Shown: piece by piece, positions 17,190-25,989 of the stretch
How positions within the stretch are numbered: the stretch's first letter is position 1
Layout: every line of letters starts with the position of its first letter
Made by a program: the position numbers and the translations under genes
Source of the DNA: Rhodoplanes serenus
GTDB taxonomy: Bacteria > Pseudomonadota > Alphaproteobacteria > Rhizobiales > Xanthobacteraceae
DNA: 64,000 bases
Direction of reading: 5' to 3'
Assembly: GCA_945893145.1 (NCBI GenBank)
Contig: CAMDDZ010000002.1
Span: 1 to 64,000 of the forward strand
Notes under the pieces: model-generated
The model's database searches: none
What the model was told of the DNA's origin: nothing
Seen by the model: only the letters and a program-made list of their open reading frames with translations

Positions 17190-18155
17190 TCACTTCGTGC
17201 CGATCACCTTTTTGACCTCAGGCACCCACTGGTTCACCTCGGCCTGCATGAAGCGGGTGAATTCGTCCGGCGACATCGCCCTGGTCTGCACCATTTCCTG
17301 CTCGAGATACTTCTGCACCGCCGGGTCGCGGATCGCCGCGTTGACCTCGCGGTTGAGCTTTTCGACGATATCGCGCGGCAGGTTGGCTGGGCCGGACAGG
17401 CCGTACCAGGTCGTCACCACAAGCTCGGGATAGCCCAGCTCGGTCAGGGTCGGCAGGTCGGGGAAATCCTTGACGCGCTGCGCCGACGACACCGCGAGCG
17501 CACGCAGCTTGCCCTCCTGGATATGCTGGCGCGCGGTCGAAAGCGTCATGCTGCCGACCTTCACGTGTCCGGCCACGAGGTCGAGGATCGCCGCGCCGCC
17601 GCCCCGATAGGTGACGTGCAGCAGTTTCACCTTTTCCCGGGCGCCGAGATATTCCCCCACCATGTTGCCGACCGAGCCGATGCTCGGCGACACATACTGG
17701 GTGCCTTCCGGGCTCTTGCGCATGATGTCGAGCAATTGCCGGAACGATGTCGCCTCGTGCGACGCGTGCACCACGAACACATTAGGGGGGCCGCCCAGGT
17801 AGGCGATGTGGGTGAAATCGCGAACGGGATCGAAAATCGCATTCTTGTTCATCGCCGGCGCGATCACATGGGACGGCATGCCGGAAATGATCAGCGTGTA
17901 GCCGTCAGGCTCGGCGCGCGCCGCAGCTTCGGTGCCGATCAGCCCGCCGCCGCCGGTCCGGTTCTCGACGACGAACTGCTGGCCGAACGCCTTGGTCAGC
18001 CGCTCGGCGAACACGCGGCCCAGCAGATCGTTCGCACCGCCGGCCGCGTAGGGCACGATCACGCGCACCGGCTTGGCGGGCCAGTCCGCCGCTTGCGCCG
18101 TGACGGATGACAGCGCGACCGCGGTGGCCACGCAGCAGACAAGCGATGATCTCAT
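17190..18155 (-). CDS. Tripartite tricarboxylate (Bug) receptor
   Basis: 321-residue periplasmic binding protein of the Bug/TctC family, with signal peptide ending near TAQAADW and the family motif PVRVIVPYAAGGANDLLGR. Other marks are FVVENRTGGGGLIGTEAAA, VTYRGGGAAILDLVAGHV and FPDLPTLTELGYPE. ATG 18155 follows GGGAGGACAGC. Last gene of a minus-strand set with the molybdenum hydroxylase subunit and the deacetylase, 28 bases after the former, so its ligand may be their substrate. No TctA/TctB is present in the window. Confidence 0.92.
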   Translation of the reverse strand: MRSSLVCCVATAVALSSVTAQAADWPAKPVRVIVPYAAGGANDLLGRVFAERLTKAFGQQFVVENRTGGGGLIGTEAAARAEPDGYTLIISGMPSHVIAPAMNKNAIFDPVRDFTHIAYLGGPPNVFVVHASHEATSFRQLLDIMRKSPEGTQYVSPSIGSVGNMVGEYLGAREKVKLLHVTYRGGGAAILDLVAGHVKVGSMTLSTARQHIQEGKLRALAVSSAQRVKDFPDLPTLTELGYPELVVTTWYGLSGPANLPRDIVEKLNREVNAAIRDPAVQKYLEQEMVQTRAMSPDEFTRFMQAEVNQWVPEVKKVIGTK

Positions 18156-18183
18156 GCTGTCCTCCCGTATCGTCCGGATCGCT

Positions 18184-20445
18184 TCATGCGAGCGGCCGCC
18201 CGTCTGCCTGCCGCAGTGCGCGCAGCACTGCCTCGGGCGTCAGCGGCAAACTCGTGAGCCGCACGCCGGTCGCATCGTGGATGGCGTTGGCAATAGCAGG
18301 CGAAACCCCGAATGTGCCGGATTCACCCACGCCCTTGGCGCCGAATGGGCCATTGGTCTGTTCGGCCGCGACCAGCTCGTTTTCCATCGGCGGCACGTCC
18401 CAGATGCCTGGAATCTTGTAGTCGGCGAGCGAGGCGTTGATGACCTGGCCGCCGTCCAGGATCATATCCTCGAACATCGTGAAGCCGAGTTGCATGATCG
18501 CGGCGCCGGAGAGCTGCGAATTCACGATGTCCGGATTGATCGGCTTTCCGGCATCGGCCACGTTCACGAGCCGCAGGATGCGGACGTGGCCGGTCTCGGT
18601 ATCGGCCTCGACCTCCACGCCGCTGCCGCCGATCATCCAGAACGGCGTGACGTTCTCCGACTGGCCGGTCTTGGCGTCAGGCGACTTGTAGGGCGGCATG
18701 TAGGTGCCGGAGCCGATCACGTTGCCGGCCTGCATGCCGTAGCGCTTCTGGAAGATCTCCGCGACCGGGTAGTTCGAGCCCTGCGGCATTCCGGCTTCGG
18801 CCGCGAGCGCGCGCAGCTTGTCGCGCGCGTCCTCGGCAGCGTATTTCACCGCGAGCCCCATGTGGAAGGTTGAGCGCGAGCCGAGCGTGCCCATGTCGTA
18901 GGGCGTCACGTCGGTGTCGGGATGCAACACATTGACGTCCTCGGCCGCGAGGTCGAGCACCTCGGCGACGATCTGCGCCATGGCGGTGTCGGAGCCCTGC
19001 CCCATGTCGACGGTGTTCATGGCCAAAGTCGTGCTGCCGTCGGCGCTGACGTTGATCATGGCGACCGATGTGGTCGGCGCGACCGAGGCCTTGAAGCCGA
19101 TCGCGACGCCGCGCCCGCGCCGCAGCGTCCCGCTGCCGCGATCAAATGGCTTCGTCCAATTCAACCGCGACGCGATAGCGTCCAGCACGCGCTCCACTGC
19201 GGCGTCGCGCATGATGGTGCCGCTCGCCTGCAGGCGGCCGTCGCGCAGAATGTTCTTGCGGCGGAACGCGACCGGATCGGCGCCAAGCTCGCGCGCGATC
19301 AAATCAGTGTGGCTCTCGTAGGCCCACACCAGCTGCGGAATGCCGAAGCCGCGCAGCGCGCCAGCCGGCGGACGGTTGGTGTAGATCTCGTAGGAATCGA
19401 TGCTGACGTTCTCGATGTCGTAGGGGCCGGACGCCGTGAACCCGGATTTCTGCGTCACGCGCGGGCCGATGTCCGCGTAGGCGCCGCCGTTCCACAGCAC
19501 CTCGCAGTGGCGCGCCGTCACCACGCCGTCCTTCGATACGCCGCTCTTGATGCGGAACGTGGTCGGATGCTTGGTGATCATGGTGAACTGCTCGTCCATG
19601 GTCAGCGCGATCTTCACCGGACGGCGGGCGATCAGCGCCAGCGCTGCCACCAGCGCCTCAAGCTTGATGTAAACCTTGGCGCCGAAGCCGCCGCCGAGCA
19701 GCGGCACCTTCACGCGCACGCGGTTCTCTGGCCAGCGTAGCAAGCGCGCGACTTCGCTGCGCACGAACGACGGCATCTGCGAGGCGGTGTGGATGGTCAG
19801 CGACAAATTGCCGGGCTCAGCCAGCGAAACGAACGGCTCAAGCGACAGATGCACGCAAGCTTGCGTGTGGAACGTGTGCTCGAACACGCGGTCGGCGGCG
19901 GCGAAAGCCTGGTCGGGATTGCCGTGAAGCAGATGGAAGTCGAGCGCGACGTTGGTGTTCTTGCGACCGGCGAGATGTTTGAGGTCCGGGAACGTGCCCG
20001 CAGGCCTGAGCACGTCATGCACGATAGCGCCACCCGCCATCGCTTCGGTCTCGTCATAGACCGCCGGCAGCTCGTCATACTCCGCCGTGATGCGTTGCAC
20101 GGCCGCTTCCGCGACATGCGGATCGGTGGCCAGCACCACCGCGACCGGCTCGCCGACGTGGCGGACCTTTTCCAGCGCCAGGATCGGCTGATCGTGGAAC
20201 GCTGGGCCGTAGTAGGGATCGGGGATGAGCGCGAGGATATCCTCACCGGTGATGACCGCGTGAACGCCGGCGATTTTCTTCGCCTCTGACGTATCGATCT
20301 TGCGGATGCGGCCGTGCGGCACCGTGCTGCGGAAAACTTTTCCGCACAGCATCCCGGGCACACGCAAGTTATGGACATATTCAGCGCGCCCCGTGACTTT
20401 GGCGCGCGCTTCGAGCCGTGGGATCGATTGTCCAACCTGGCTCAT
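18184..20445 (-). CDS. Xanthine-dehydrogenase-family molybdopterin-binding subunit
   Basis: 753-residue catalytic subunit of a molybdenum hydroxylase (xanthine/aldehyde oxidase and CoxL family). Visible marks: N-terminal RLEARAKVTGRAEYVHNLRVPGM split as usual, LLGGGFGAKVYIKLE (cofactor region), GALRGFGIPQ, DMGQGSDTAMAQIVAEVL, and the catalytic Glu in GAKGVGESGTFGVSPA. It hydroxylates a carbon next to nitrogen or carbonyl in an unknown heteroaromatic or aldehyde. The usual partners, a 2Fe-2S subunit and an FAD subunit, are not adjacent; the only ferredoxin-like subunit in the window is at 27525 in another operon. Neighbours: deacetylase upstream, Bug receptor downstream. Confidence 0.88.
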   Translation of the reverse strand: MSQVGQSIPRLEARAKVTGRAEYVHNLRVPGMLCGKVFRSTVPHGRIRKIDTSEAKKIAGVHAVITGEDILALIPDPYYGPAFHDQPILALEKVRHVGEPVAVVLATDPHVAEAAVQRITAEYDELPAVYDETEAMAGGAIVHDVLRPAGTFPDLKHLAGRKNTNVALDFHLLHGNPDQAFAAADRVFEHTFHTQACVHLSLEPFVSLAEPGNLSLTIHTASQMPSFVRSEVARLLRWPENRVRVKVPLLGGGFGAKVYIKLEALVAALALIARRPVKIALTMDEQFTMITKHPTTFRIKSGVSKDGVVTARHCEVLWNGGAYADIGPRVTQKSGFTASGPYDIENVSIDSYEIYTNRPPAGALRGFGIPQLVWAYESHTDLIARELGADPVAFRRKNILRDGRLQASGTIMRDAAVERVLDAIASRLNWTKPFDRGSGTLRRGRGVAIGFKASVAPTTSVAMINVSADGSTTLAMNTVDMGQGSDTAMAQIVAEVLDLAAEDVNVLHPDTDVTPYDMGTLGSRSTFHMGLAVKYAAEDARDKLRALAAEAGMPQGSNYPVAEIFQKRYGMQAGNVIGSGTYMPPYKSPDAKTGQSENVTPFWMIGGSGVEVEADTETGHVRILRLVNVADAGKPINPDIVNSQLSGAAIMQLGFTMFEDMILDGGQVINASLADYKIPGIWDVPPMENELVAAEQTNGPFGAKGVGESGTFGVSPAIANAIHDATGVRLTSLPLTPEAVLRALRQADGRPLA

Positions 20446-20470
20446 GGCCCCCGCGTATCGTTAGTGCCCC

Positions 20471-21307
20471 TTACGCATTCTGCGCCAGCACGTGATCGGC
20501 GATCTGCGCGCGGGTGCCGACCCAAATATCCGGCGACGACACCGCCTTCTCGATGATCTTCTCGAAGTAATAGGCGCCGCGGTGATGGCCGAAGATATGC
20601 GCGTGATTGGTCACGTCGATGATGCGCAGCTCGTCGTCGCGCGAGCGCGCGATGTCGATCACCTCGTTGAAGGATTCCAGCATCATCTTCGGCGGATGGC
20701 CGTATTTCATCGACGGCATGTCGTTGACGTCATAGGACAACGGGATCGCGACGATCTTCTTGTTGCCGTACTCCATCACGTAAGGCAGATCGGCGTCGAA
20801 CACGTCGCCGTACCAGCGATAACCGTACTCGGTGAGCAGCTTCGCGGTGGTCGGTTTCGAGGTGCCGCGCGGCGACAGCCAGCCGACGATCTTTTTGCCC
20901 GATGCCTTCTCCAAGAGCTGCGAGCAGCGCTCGATATTCTTCTTCTCGTCCTCATCCGACAGCAGTGCCGGGATGACATCCATCGAATAGGAGTGCGACA
21001 GCACTTCATGGCCGCCCTCCGCGACCGCCTTCACGGCTTCCGGCGCGCGCTCGCAGATCACCGCGTTGACCATCATGCTGGCCTTGGCGTTGTGGCGCCC
21101 GAATGCGTCCAGCAGCCGGTAGATGCCGGTCTTCACGCCATAGGCCGCCCAGGAGATCGCCATGGTGTCGAGCACGCCGTGCGGCAGCGGATTGCCCATC
21201 GGGCTGATGCCAGGCGCCTTGCCGTCCGACCACGCTTCGAGACACACGTTGAAGACCACGGCGATGCGCTTGCCGCCCGGCCAACTCCAATCCGGTTTCT
21301 TGTTCAT
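20471..21307 (-). CDS. Polysaccharide deacetylase-family protein (PuuE/allantoinase-like)
   Basis: 278-residue NodB-fold protein beginning MNKKPDWSWPGGKRIAVVFN. The start ATG 21307 has GGGAGGCG about ten bases upstream. Like cofactor-free PuuE allantoinases it lacks the classic TFDDG motif (here VVFNVCLEAW), and the HxxxH metal motif appears as SHSYSM, missing the second His. GWLSPRGTSKPTTAKLL and YDVNDMPSMKYG resemble the PuuE group. It may act on an N-acyl or cyclic amide group and works upstream of the molybdenum hydroxylase in the same operon. A direct assignment to allantoin metabolism is not justified because no other ureide gene is nearby. Confidence 0.78.
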   Translation of the reverse strand: MNKKPDWSWPGGKRIAVVFNVCLEAWSDGKAPGISPMGNPLPHGVLDTMAISWAAYGVKTGIYRLLDAFGRHNAKASMMVNAVICERAPEAVKAVAEGGHEVLSHSYSMDVIPALLSDEDEKKNIERCSQLLEKASGKKIVGWLSPRGTSKPTTAKLLTEYGYRWYGDVFDADLPYVMEYGNKKIVAIPLSYDVNDMPSMKYGHPPKMMLESFNEVIDIARSRDDELRIIDVTNHAHIFGHHRGAYYFEKIIEKAVSSPDIWVGTRAQIADHVLAQNA

Positions 21308-21410
21308 GGCCTTGCGCGCCTCCCAACGCGTATTGCGCAGCCTTGATATCACGTTTCGCCAGGACACCGAACCCTCCCGCCGCATGACAGGATCGCGGCG
21401 CGATGATTGA

Positions 21411-22718
21411 ATGCGCCACACATCCGAGGGCCGCCCCATCAAACCGCTGAACGAATGGACCGCCACTGAGACCGTCGCGGCGATCGCAGCGGGCGGCACG
21501 AGCTGCGAAGCGGTGGTGCGCGCCTGCCTCGACCGGATCGCGGCGCGCGAGGCCGAGGTCGGCGCCTGGGCCTATCTCGACCCGGAGGCCGCGCTTGCCT
21601 CGGCGCGCGCCTTCGACGCCAGCGGCAAGCGCGGGCCGCTCGCCGGCGTACCGTTCGGCGTCAAAGACATCATCGACACTTTCGACATGCCGACCGAATG
21701 GGGCACGCCGATCCACAAGGGCCGGCGAACGGACCGTGACGCCGCCTGCGTGGCGCTCAGCCGCAAGGCCGGCGGCGTCCTGCTCGGCAAGACCGTCACC
21801 ACCGAGTTCGCCAACCTGCATCCTGGCAAAACCCGCAATCCGCACGATCTCACTCGCACCCCGGCGGGCTCTTCGAGCGGCTCGGCCGCGGCGGTCGCCG
21901 ACTTCATGGTGCCAATCGCGATTGGCACACAGACCACCGGCTCGACCATCCGCCCCGCCTCGTTCTGCGGCGTGTTCGGCTATCGCCCGACCTATGGCGA
22001 GCACCGCATGCACGGCGTCATGGAGGCTTCGGGTTCGCTCGACACGCTCGGCATTCTGGCGCGATCGGTCGAAGACGTCGCGCTTTATCGCGACGTTCTG
22101 CTCGGCATTCCGCCCGAGCCGATTCCTACGTTGAATAGGGCACCGCGCATCGGACTGTGCCGCTCGCACGTCTGGGACCAGATCGAGCCTGCTACTCGCA
22201 AACTCGTCGAGGACGCTGCGCAGCATTTGGCCCGTGCCGGCGCAACCGTCACCGATTTTGAATTGCCGGCGGATTTCGCACGGCTGAACGACGCGCACCG
22301 CTGGATTTCGAGCTTCGAGTTCGCCCGCACGTTTACGTGGGAGATCGAGAACCATTGGGACGAGATCAGCGACACCTTACGTGGCGGCCGGCTCAACGAC
22401 GGCATCAATGGCAATTTTGAGCGCTACATCGCCGCCAAGGAGACTGCCGCCGAGTGCCGCGCACGGCTCGACAGCCTATGGGGCGACACCGATGTCCTGC
22501 TCACCGCCGCGGCCTTCGGCGAAGCGCCGGTCGGGCTCGCGGCTTTTGCCGGCGTGCCGCTGTTCCAGCTTTGGACCGCGTTGCACGTCCCGCAAATCTC
22601 GCTGCCGGTGTTCAAGGGCCCGAACAATATGCCGATCGGCGCCATGCTGATCGCCAAACGCCACGACGACCGCAAGCTGTTCGCCTGCGCGCAATGGGCC
22701 ACTTCCAAACTGACGTGA
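21411..22718 (+). CDS. Amidase signature-family hydrolase
   Basis: 435-residue amidase with the Ser-cisSer-Lys triad visible: Lys in PFGVKDIIDTFD, cis-Ser in the amidase signature TPAGSSSGSAAAVAD and nucleophile Ser in GTQTTGSTIRPASF. Hydrolyses an amide to acid and ammonia. It starts at ATG 21411, in a 103-base gap divergent from the deacetylase operon, and the next gene follows after seven bases. Together with the deacetylase-like gene it suggests that a nitrogenous compound is processed here. Confidence 0.9.
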   Translation: MRHTSEGRPIKPLNEWTATETVAAIAAGGTSCEAVVRACLDRIAAREAEVGAWAYLDPEAALASARAFDASGKRGPLAGVPFGVKDIIDTFDMPTEWGTPIHKGRRTDRDAACVALSRKAGGVLLGKTVTTEFANLHPGKTRNPHDLTRTPAGSSSGSAAAVADFMVPIAIGTQTTGSTIRPASFCGVFGYRPTYGEHRMHGVMEASGSLDTLGILARSVEDVALYRDVLLGIPPEPIPTLNRAPRIGLCRSHVWDQIEPATRKLVEDAAQHLARAGATVTDFELPADFARLNDAHRWISSFEFARTFTWEIENHWDEISDTLRGGRLNDGINGNFERYIAAKETAAECRARLDSLWGDTDVLLTAAAFGEAPVGLAAFAGVPLFQLWTALHVPQISLPVFKGPNNMPIGAMLIAKRHDDRKLFACAQWATSKLT

Positions 22719-22725
22719 GGACACG

Positions 22726-23892
22726 ATGGTTTCGACCCCGACCGAGTACAACTGGCCCGTCACCTTCCCCGGCAATCTGCGCTGGAGCAACGCCATGCAG
22801 ATCGTTAAAGGTATGGTGCCCTACGCGGCCGCCGCCATGGCGGAGATCGATAACATCCGGCTGCGGCTCATCGCCCGCGCGGGTGAAGCCGATCTCGATG
22901 CTGTATGGAAAGAAGAATGGTCGCGCGAGGCCGATCGCGTCGCGGCCTATGGCGACAAGGCAGACGCCGAAGGCCGCAGCATCACGGCCGGCAATCAGTA
23001 CATGCGCGCCGGCAATTACTATTACAGCGCCGAGCGCTTCATGCCGCCCGGCGACGACAAGCTGGCGATGTACAGCAAGGCGCTGCGCCGCTACCAGGGC
23101 GCGATGGCGCGGCTCCATCCGGAGATCGAGCGGGTCGAGGTGCCTTATGAGCGTGGCCTGACGTTGCCGGCGTATTTCGTGAAGGGCAAAGGCCAAGGCC
23201 GCCGCCCCACCGTGGTGCTGTTCGACGGCATGGACAACGCCAAGGAGATGAGCGTCATCTTCGCCGGCCTCGATTTGCAGAAGCGCGGCATCAACGTGCT
23301 GGCGATCGACGGACCCGGCCAGTCTGAGCCGTTGCGGCTGCGCAGCATTCCGAGCCGCCACGACTACGAGGCGGCCGGCATTCCGGCCTACGACTATGTG
23401 GCGTCGCGGCCCGAGGTCGATCCCAAGCGCGTCGCCGTGATGGGCTACAGCTTCGGCGGCTATCACGCGCCGCGCATCTGCGCCTTCGACAAGCGCTACG
23501 CCGCCGGCGTCGCATTCGGCGCCATGCACTGGAATGTATACGACTTCGTGAAGGGCCACGCTCCGACCGATCCGCGCAAGACGTCGGCCTCGACGTTCCA
23601 GTTCCGCTGGGTGGTTGGCGCGCCCGACAACGCCACCGCGCTGGAATGGTCGAAGAAGTTCACCCTCGAGGGCGTCGCCGACAAAGTCGAATGCCCGTTC
23701 CTGGTGCTGCACGGCGAAAACGATCGCGTGGTGCCGGTCGATGCCGCGCACAAGCTTCACGCTGCGCTGGGCTCGAAGACAAAGGAGCTGCGCATCTTCA
23801 CCGCCGAGGAAGGCGGCGCCGAACACTGCCAGGTCGATCACCGCCAGCTCGGCGTCGATTACATCGGCGACTGGCTGCTGAAGAATATGTAA
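22726..23892 (+). CDS. Alpha/beta hydrolase, 2,6-dihydroxypseudooxynicotine hydrolase-like (copy 1)
   Basis: 388-residue hydrolase with an N-terminal helical cap domain (about residues 1-140) before the catalytic domain. The triad is visible as Ser in MGYSFGGY, Asp in HGENDRVVP and His in GGAEHCQVDHR. The layout matches the family of nicotine-pathway C-C hydrolases (DHPON hydrolase) and FrsA-like esterases. A clear paralogue lies at 31284, sharing YYxxAERFxxPG, VVLxxGMDNAKEMS, PSRxDYE and the triad regions. Next to an amidase and Bug receptors, it probably cleaves a ketone or ester of a nitrogen heterocycle product; that is inference. Confidence 0.85.
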   Translation: MVSTPTEYNWPVTFPGNLRWSNAMQIVKGMVPYAAAAMAEIDNIRLRLIARAGEADLDAVWKEEWSREADRVAAYGDKADAEGRSITAGNQYMRAGNYYYSAERFMPPGDDKLAMYSKALRRYQGAMARLHPEIERVEVPYERGLTLPAYFVKGKGQGRRPTVVLFDGMDNAKEMSVIFAGLDLQKRGINVLAIDGPGQSEPLRLRSIPSRHDYEAAGIPAYDYVASRPEVDPKRVAVMGYSFGGYHAPRICAFDKRYAAGVAFGAMHWNVYDFVKGHAPTDPRKTSASTFQFRWVVGAPDNATALEWSKKFTLEGVADKVECPFLVLHGENDRVVPVDAAHKLHAALGSKTKELRIFTAEEGGAEHCQVDHRQLGVDYIGDWLLKNM

Positions 23893-23910
23893 TGCTGTGA
23901 CTCAATCGGC

Positions 23911-24070
23911 CTCATGGTGAGGAGCGCCGCGCATAGCGGCGCGTCTCGAACCATGGTGGCCGCGCCCGATCTCGGGTTTACCCGAGATCGGCAGGTAAAG
24001 TGCGCAAGTCGGCAAAAGCCGACTTGCGTTGCCTTCGAGACGCGCACTGCGTGCGCTCCTCAGGATGAGG
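23911..24070. repeat. Composite palindromic intergenic repeat, copy 1
   Basis: About 160 bases framed by imperfect inverted ends, CTCATGGTGAGGAGC (from 23911) and GCTCCTCAGGATGAGG (to 24070), with a second nested pair GCGTCTCGAA/TTCGAGACGC. Inside are two hairpins: CGATCTCGG/CCGAGATCG around TTTA (about 23967-23990), then CGCAAGTCGG/CCGACTTGCG (about 24003-24028). Copy 2 is at 46291-46449. It fills the gap between the hydrolase and the next Bug gene and ends 16 bases before that start, so it may affect mRNA stability or coupling. Confidence 0.85.
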
Positions 24071-24086
24071 GCGGAACGGAGAACGC

Positions 24087-25067
24087 ATGATGCTAAAACT
24101 CATCCGCGCAACTGCGCTCGCCATCGCGGCCCTCGCGACACAACCGGCGCTGGCGCAGAACTACCCCAACAAACCCATCCACCTGATCGTCGCCTTCGTG
24201 GCGGGCGGCGCGACCGACACGCTGGCGCGGCAACTGCAGACCGACCTGCAAACCGCGCTCGGGCAGCCGGTGGTAATCGAGAACCGGGCCGGCGCCGGCG
24301 GCTATCTGGCTTGGAATCATGTCGCGTCATCGGATCCCGACGGCTACACGTTGATGCTCGCCGAGAACGCGCTCGCCATCAGCCAGGCGCTCTACAAAAA
24401 ATCAAAATCGCCGTTCGATCCGCTGACGCAATACGACGCGGTCACCGGCATCGCGGTGGCGCCATCGGCGCTGGTCGTCGCCAACACGGTGCCCGCCAAG
24501 ACCGTGGCCGAGCTGATCGCCTATTCGAAATCGGTGCCGCAGAAATTGAACTTCGCCTCCGCCGGCATCGGCAGCGTCTCGCACCTCAATTTCGAGGTGT
24601 TCATGGACAAGACCGGGATGCAGGCCGTGCACGTGCCCTACAAGGGCGGCGGCCAGGCGATCCAGGACGTGCTGGCCGGCCATGTGCCGATGACCATCAC
24701 GTCGGTGCAGGCCGTGAAAGGCCTGGTCGAGAGCGGCAAAGTGCGGGCGCTGGCGGTGACCGGCTCCACCCGCTCGCCGGCAATGCCCGATGTGCCGACC
24801 ATGCAGGAGGCCGGGGTGCCAGCGGCCGACGTGGAGCTGCGCTTCTGGTTTGCGATCTTCGGCCCCAAGGGCATGCCCGCCGCGGTGAAGGCCAAGCTGT
24901 CGCAAGCGGTCGCCAGCGTGCTCAACAATCCCGCGGTGCGCGAGCGCCTCGCCAAGCTCGACATCACGCCGGACGTGATCCCCGGTCCAGCGCTGCACGC
25001 CAAGCTCGAAAACGAAATCAAGAACTGGACCCGCATGATCGACGCCAAGGGCATCAAGGCGGAGTAG
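24087..25067 (+). CDS. Tripartite tricarboxylate (Bug) receptor
   Basis: 326-residue Bug receptor: signal MMLKLIRATALAIAALATQP ending ALAQ, motif KPIHLIVAFVAGGATDTLAR, then IENRAGAGGYLAWNHVASSD. GGAG lies six bases before ATG 24087. It is a close paralogue of the receptor at 26531: both start MLKLIR, contain GGATDT, GGYxAWxxVA and LAENALxIxQAL, and end KLENEIKNWxRxIDAKGIKxE. The pair looks like a tandem duplication later separated by the block 25068-26530. Confidence 0.92.
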   Translation: MMLKLIRATALAIAALATQPALAQNYPNKPIHLIVAFVAGGATDTLARQLQTDLQTALGQPVVIENRAGAGGYLAWNHVASSDPDGYTLMLAENALAISQALYKKSKSPFDPLTQYDAVTGIAVAPSALVVANTVPAKTVAELIAYSKSVPQKLNFASAGIGSVSHLNFEVFMDKTGMQAVHVPYKGGGQAIQDVLAGHVPMTITSVQAVKGLVESGKVRALAVTGSTRSPAMPDVPTMQEAGVPAADVELRFWFAIFGPKGMPAAVKAKLSQAVASVLNNPAVRERLAKLDITPDVIPGPALHAKLENEIKNWTRMIDAKGIKAE

Positions 25068-25374
25068 GTCGCACGTCGTCGGCAATGGTCCAATGCGCCT
25101 GCGGCGCAACGGGCTCGTCTCACCGAAGTCGCCTTTTGGCACCTTTGGGACCTGCGCACTTTGCCGGCTTCCGAGGCAGAGGCGGACGCTCCCTAGCGGT
25201 CTCCCCACAATTCACACACGTAAGTTAAAAGTCGATTTTTCTAGTGGATTGACTGTAGCCAACGCCCTCCTTTAGCGCGCTTTTTCTTCAACGGTGCGTT
25301 TCGGCACACCAGCCATGGTATAAGCGAGTCGGTCCTCCACAACTTTTCCACTGTGCATTTCACGGGGCTGACAC
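25068..25374. other. Intergenic stretch, AT-richer towards the right, no gene seen
   Basis: 307 bases between a Bug gene and the orphan ORF at 25375. No credible reading frame, RNA gene or clear terminator is visible. From about 25205 the composition becomes AT-rich (for example AAGTTAAAAGTCGATTTTTC near 25222), unlike the flanking genes, so a promoter for the orphan ORF or the boundary of an inserted segment may lie here. I cannot point to convincing -35/-10 boxes. Confidence 0.5.
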
Positions 25375-25779
25375 ATGGCCGATTGGCGTGAGATCGATCG
25401 AACTCGCAAAGACCCTGAGGCGTTGCGCGCTTTAGCAAAGCGTCTGCTAACCCTGCCTAATCAAGAGTTCACTGAGTGGGAGACTGCTTTTCTGGAAAGC
25501 ATTTCCTTTGATCGTGGCAACGACGAATTTACGACGCGCCAATCGGAAAAACTTTTGCAGATACGCGATGACGCTGAGTACATCAGCACGTTTCATGGTT
25601 TCAGCGTCAAAATCCTGCTGGGCGGTTGCTATCAAGCTCGCCTGGACTTGAGTGAAGCTGATGAGGCCTGGATCAAGGAAATTTGCGGGAAGCACACAAC
25701 ATCGATCAAACGCAAACATATCGGCCGGCTTATGCATTGCGCGCGCGAGTTAAATCTGATCGAACACGAAATGGCCTAG
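25375..25779 (+). CDS. Hypothetical protein (orphan, atypical composition)
   Basis: 134-residue protein starting MADWREIDRTRKDPEALRAL; I do not recognise it. It is mostly helical and charged, without signal peptide or membrane segment, and holds cysteines in GGCYQAR, KEICGK and MHCAREL. Codon usage is visibly less GC-biased at third positions than the neighbours, suggesting transfer. No clear Shine-Dalgarno precedes ATG 25375. It is flanked by long non-coding sequence and followed by the structured-RNA candidate. It may belong to a small mobile or regulatory unit. Real coding status is likely from length and amino-acid balance, not proven. Confidence 0.55.
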   Translation: MADWREIDRTRKDPEALRALAKRLLTLPNQEFTEWETAFLESISFDRGNDEFTTRQSEKLLQIRDDAEYISTFHGFSVKILLGGCYQARLDLSEADEAWIKEICGKHTTSIKRKHIGRLMHCARELNLIEHEMA

Positions 25780-25860
25780 CATTTTGCGTTGCCGACTCAA
25801 CGTCTGGCGGCGTGCTGTTCACTCTACGCGGTGACGGCATTGTGCCCGGCATTCCGAGAA

Positions 25861-25887
25861 TCCCCAGCCGTTGGGGACGCGAATTTT
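25861..25887 (+). terminator. Possible terminator hairpin after the orphan ORF
   Basis: TCCCCA/TGGGGA stem (25861-25866 with 25871-25876) around GCCG, followed after seven bases by TTTT (25884-25887). The T run is short and detached from the stem, so the call is weak. Confidence 0.35.
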
Positions 25888-25989
25888 CCAGTTTACAAAT
25901 CGAACGAATAAGCTCACTAGGTTTACTGTCCTATCCAACCGAGGGCGTTCTCATGAGACGTCATTTGAGCGGGGTGGGACGCGGCGCCT

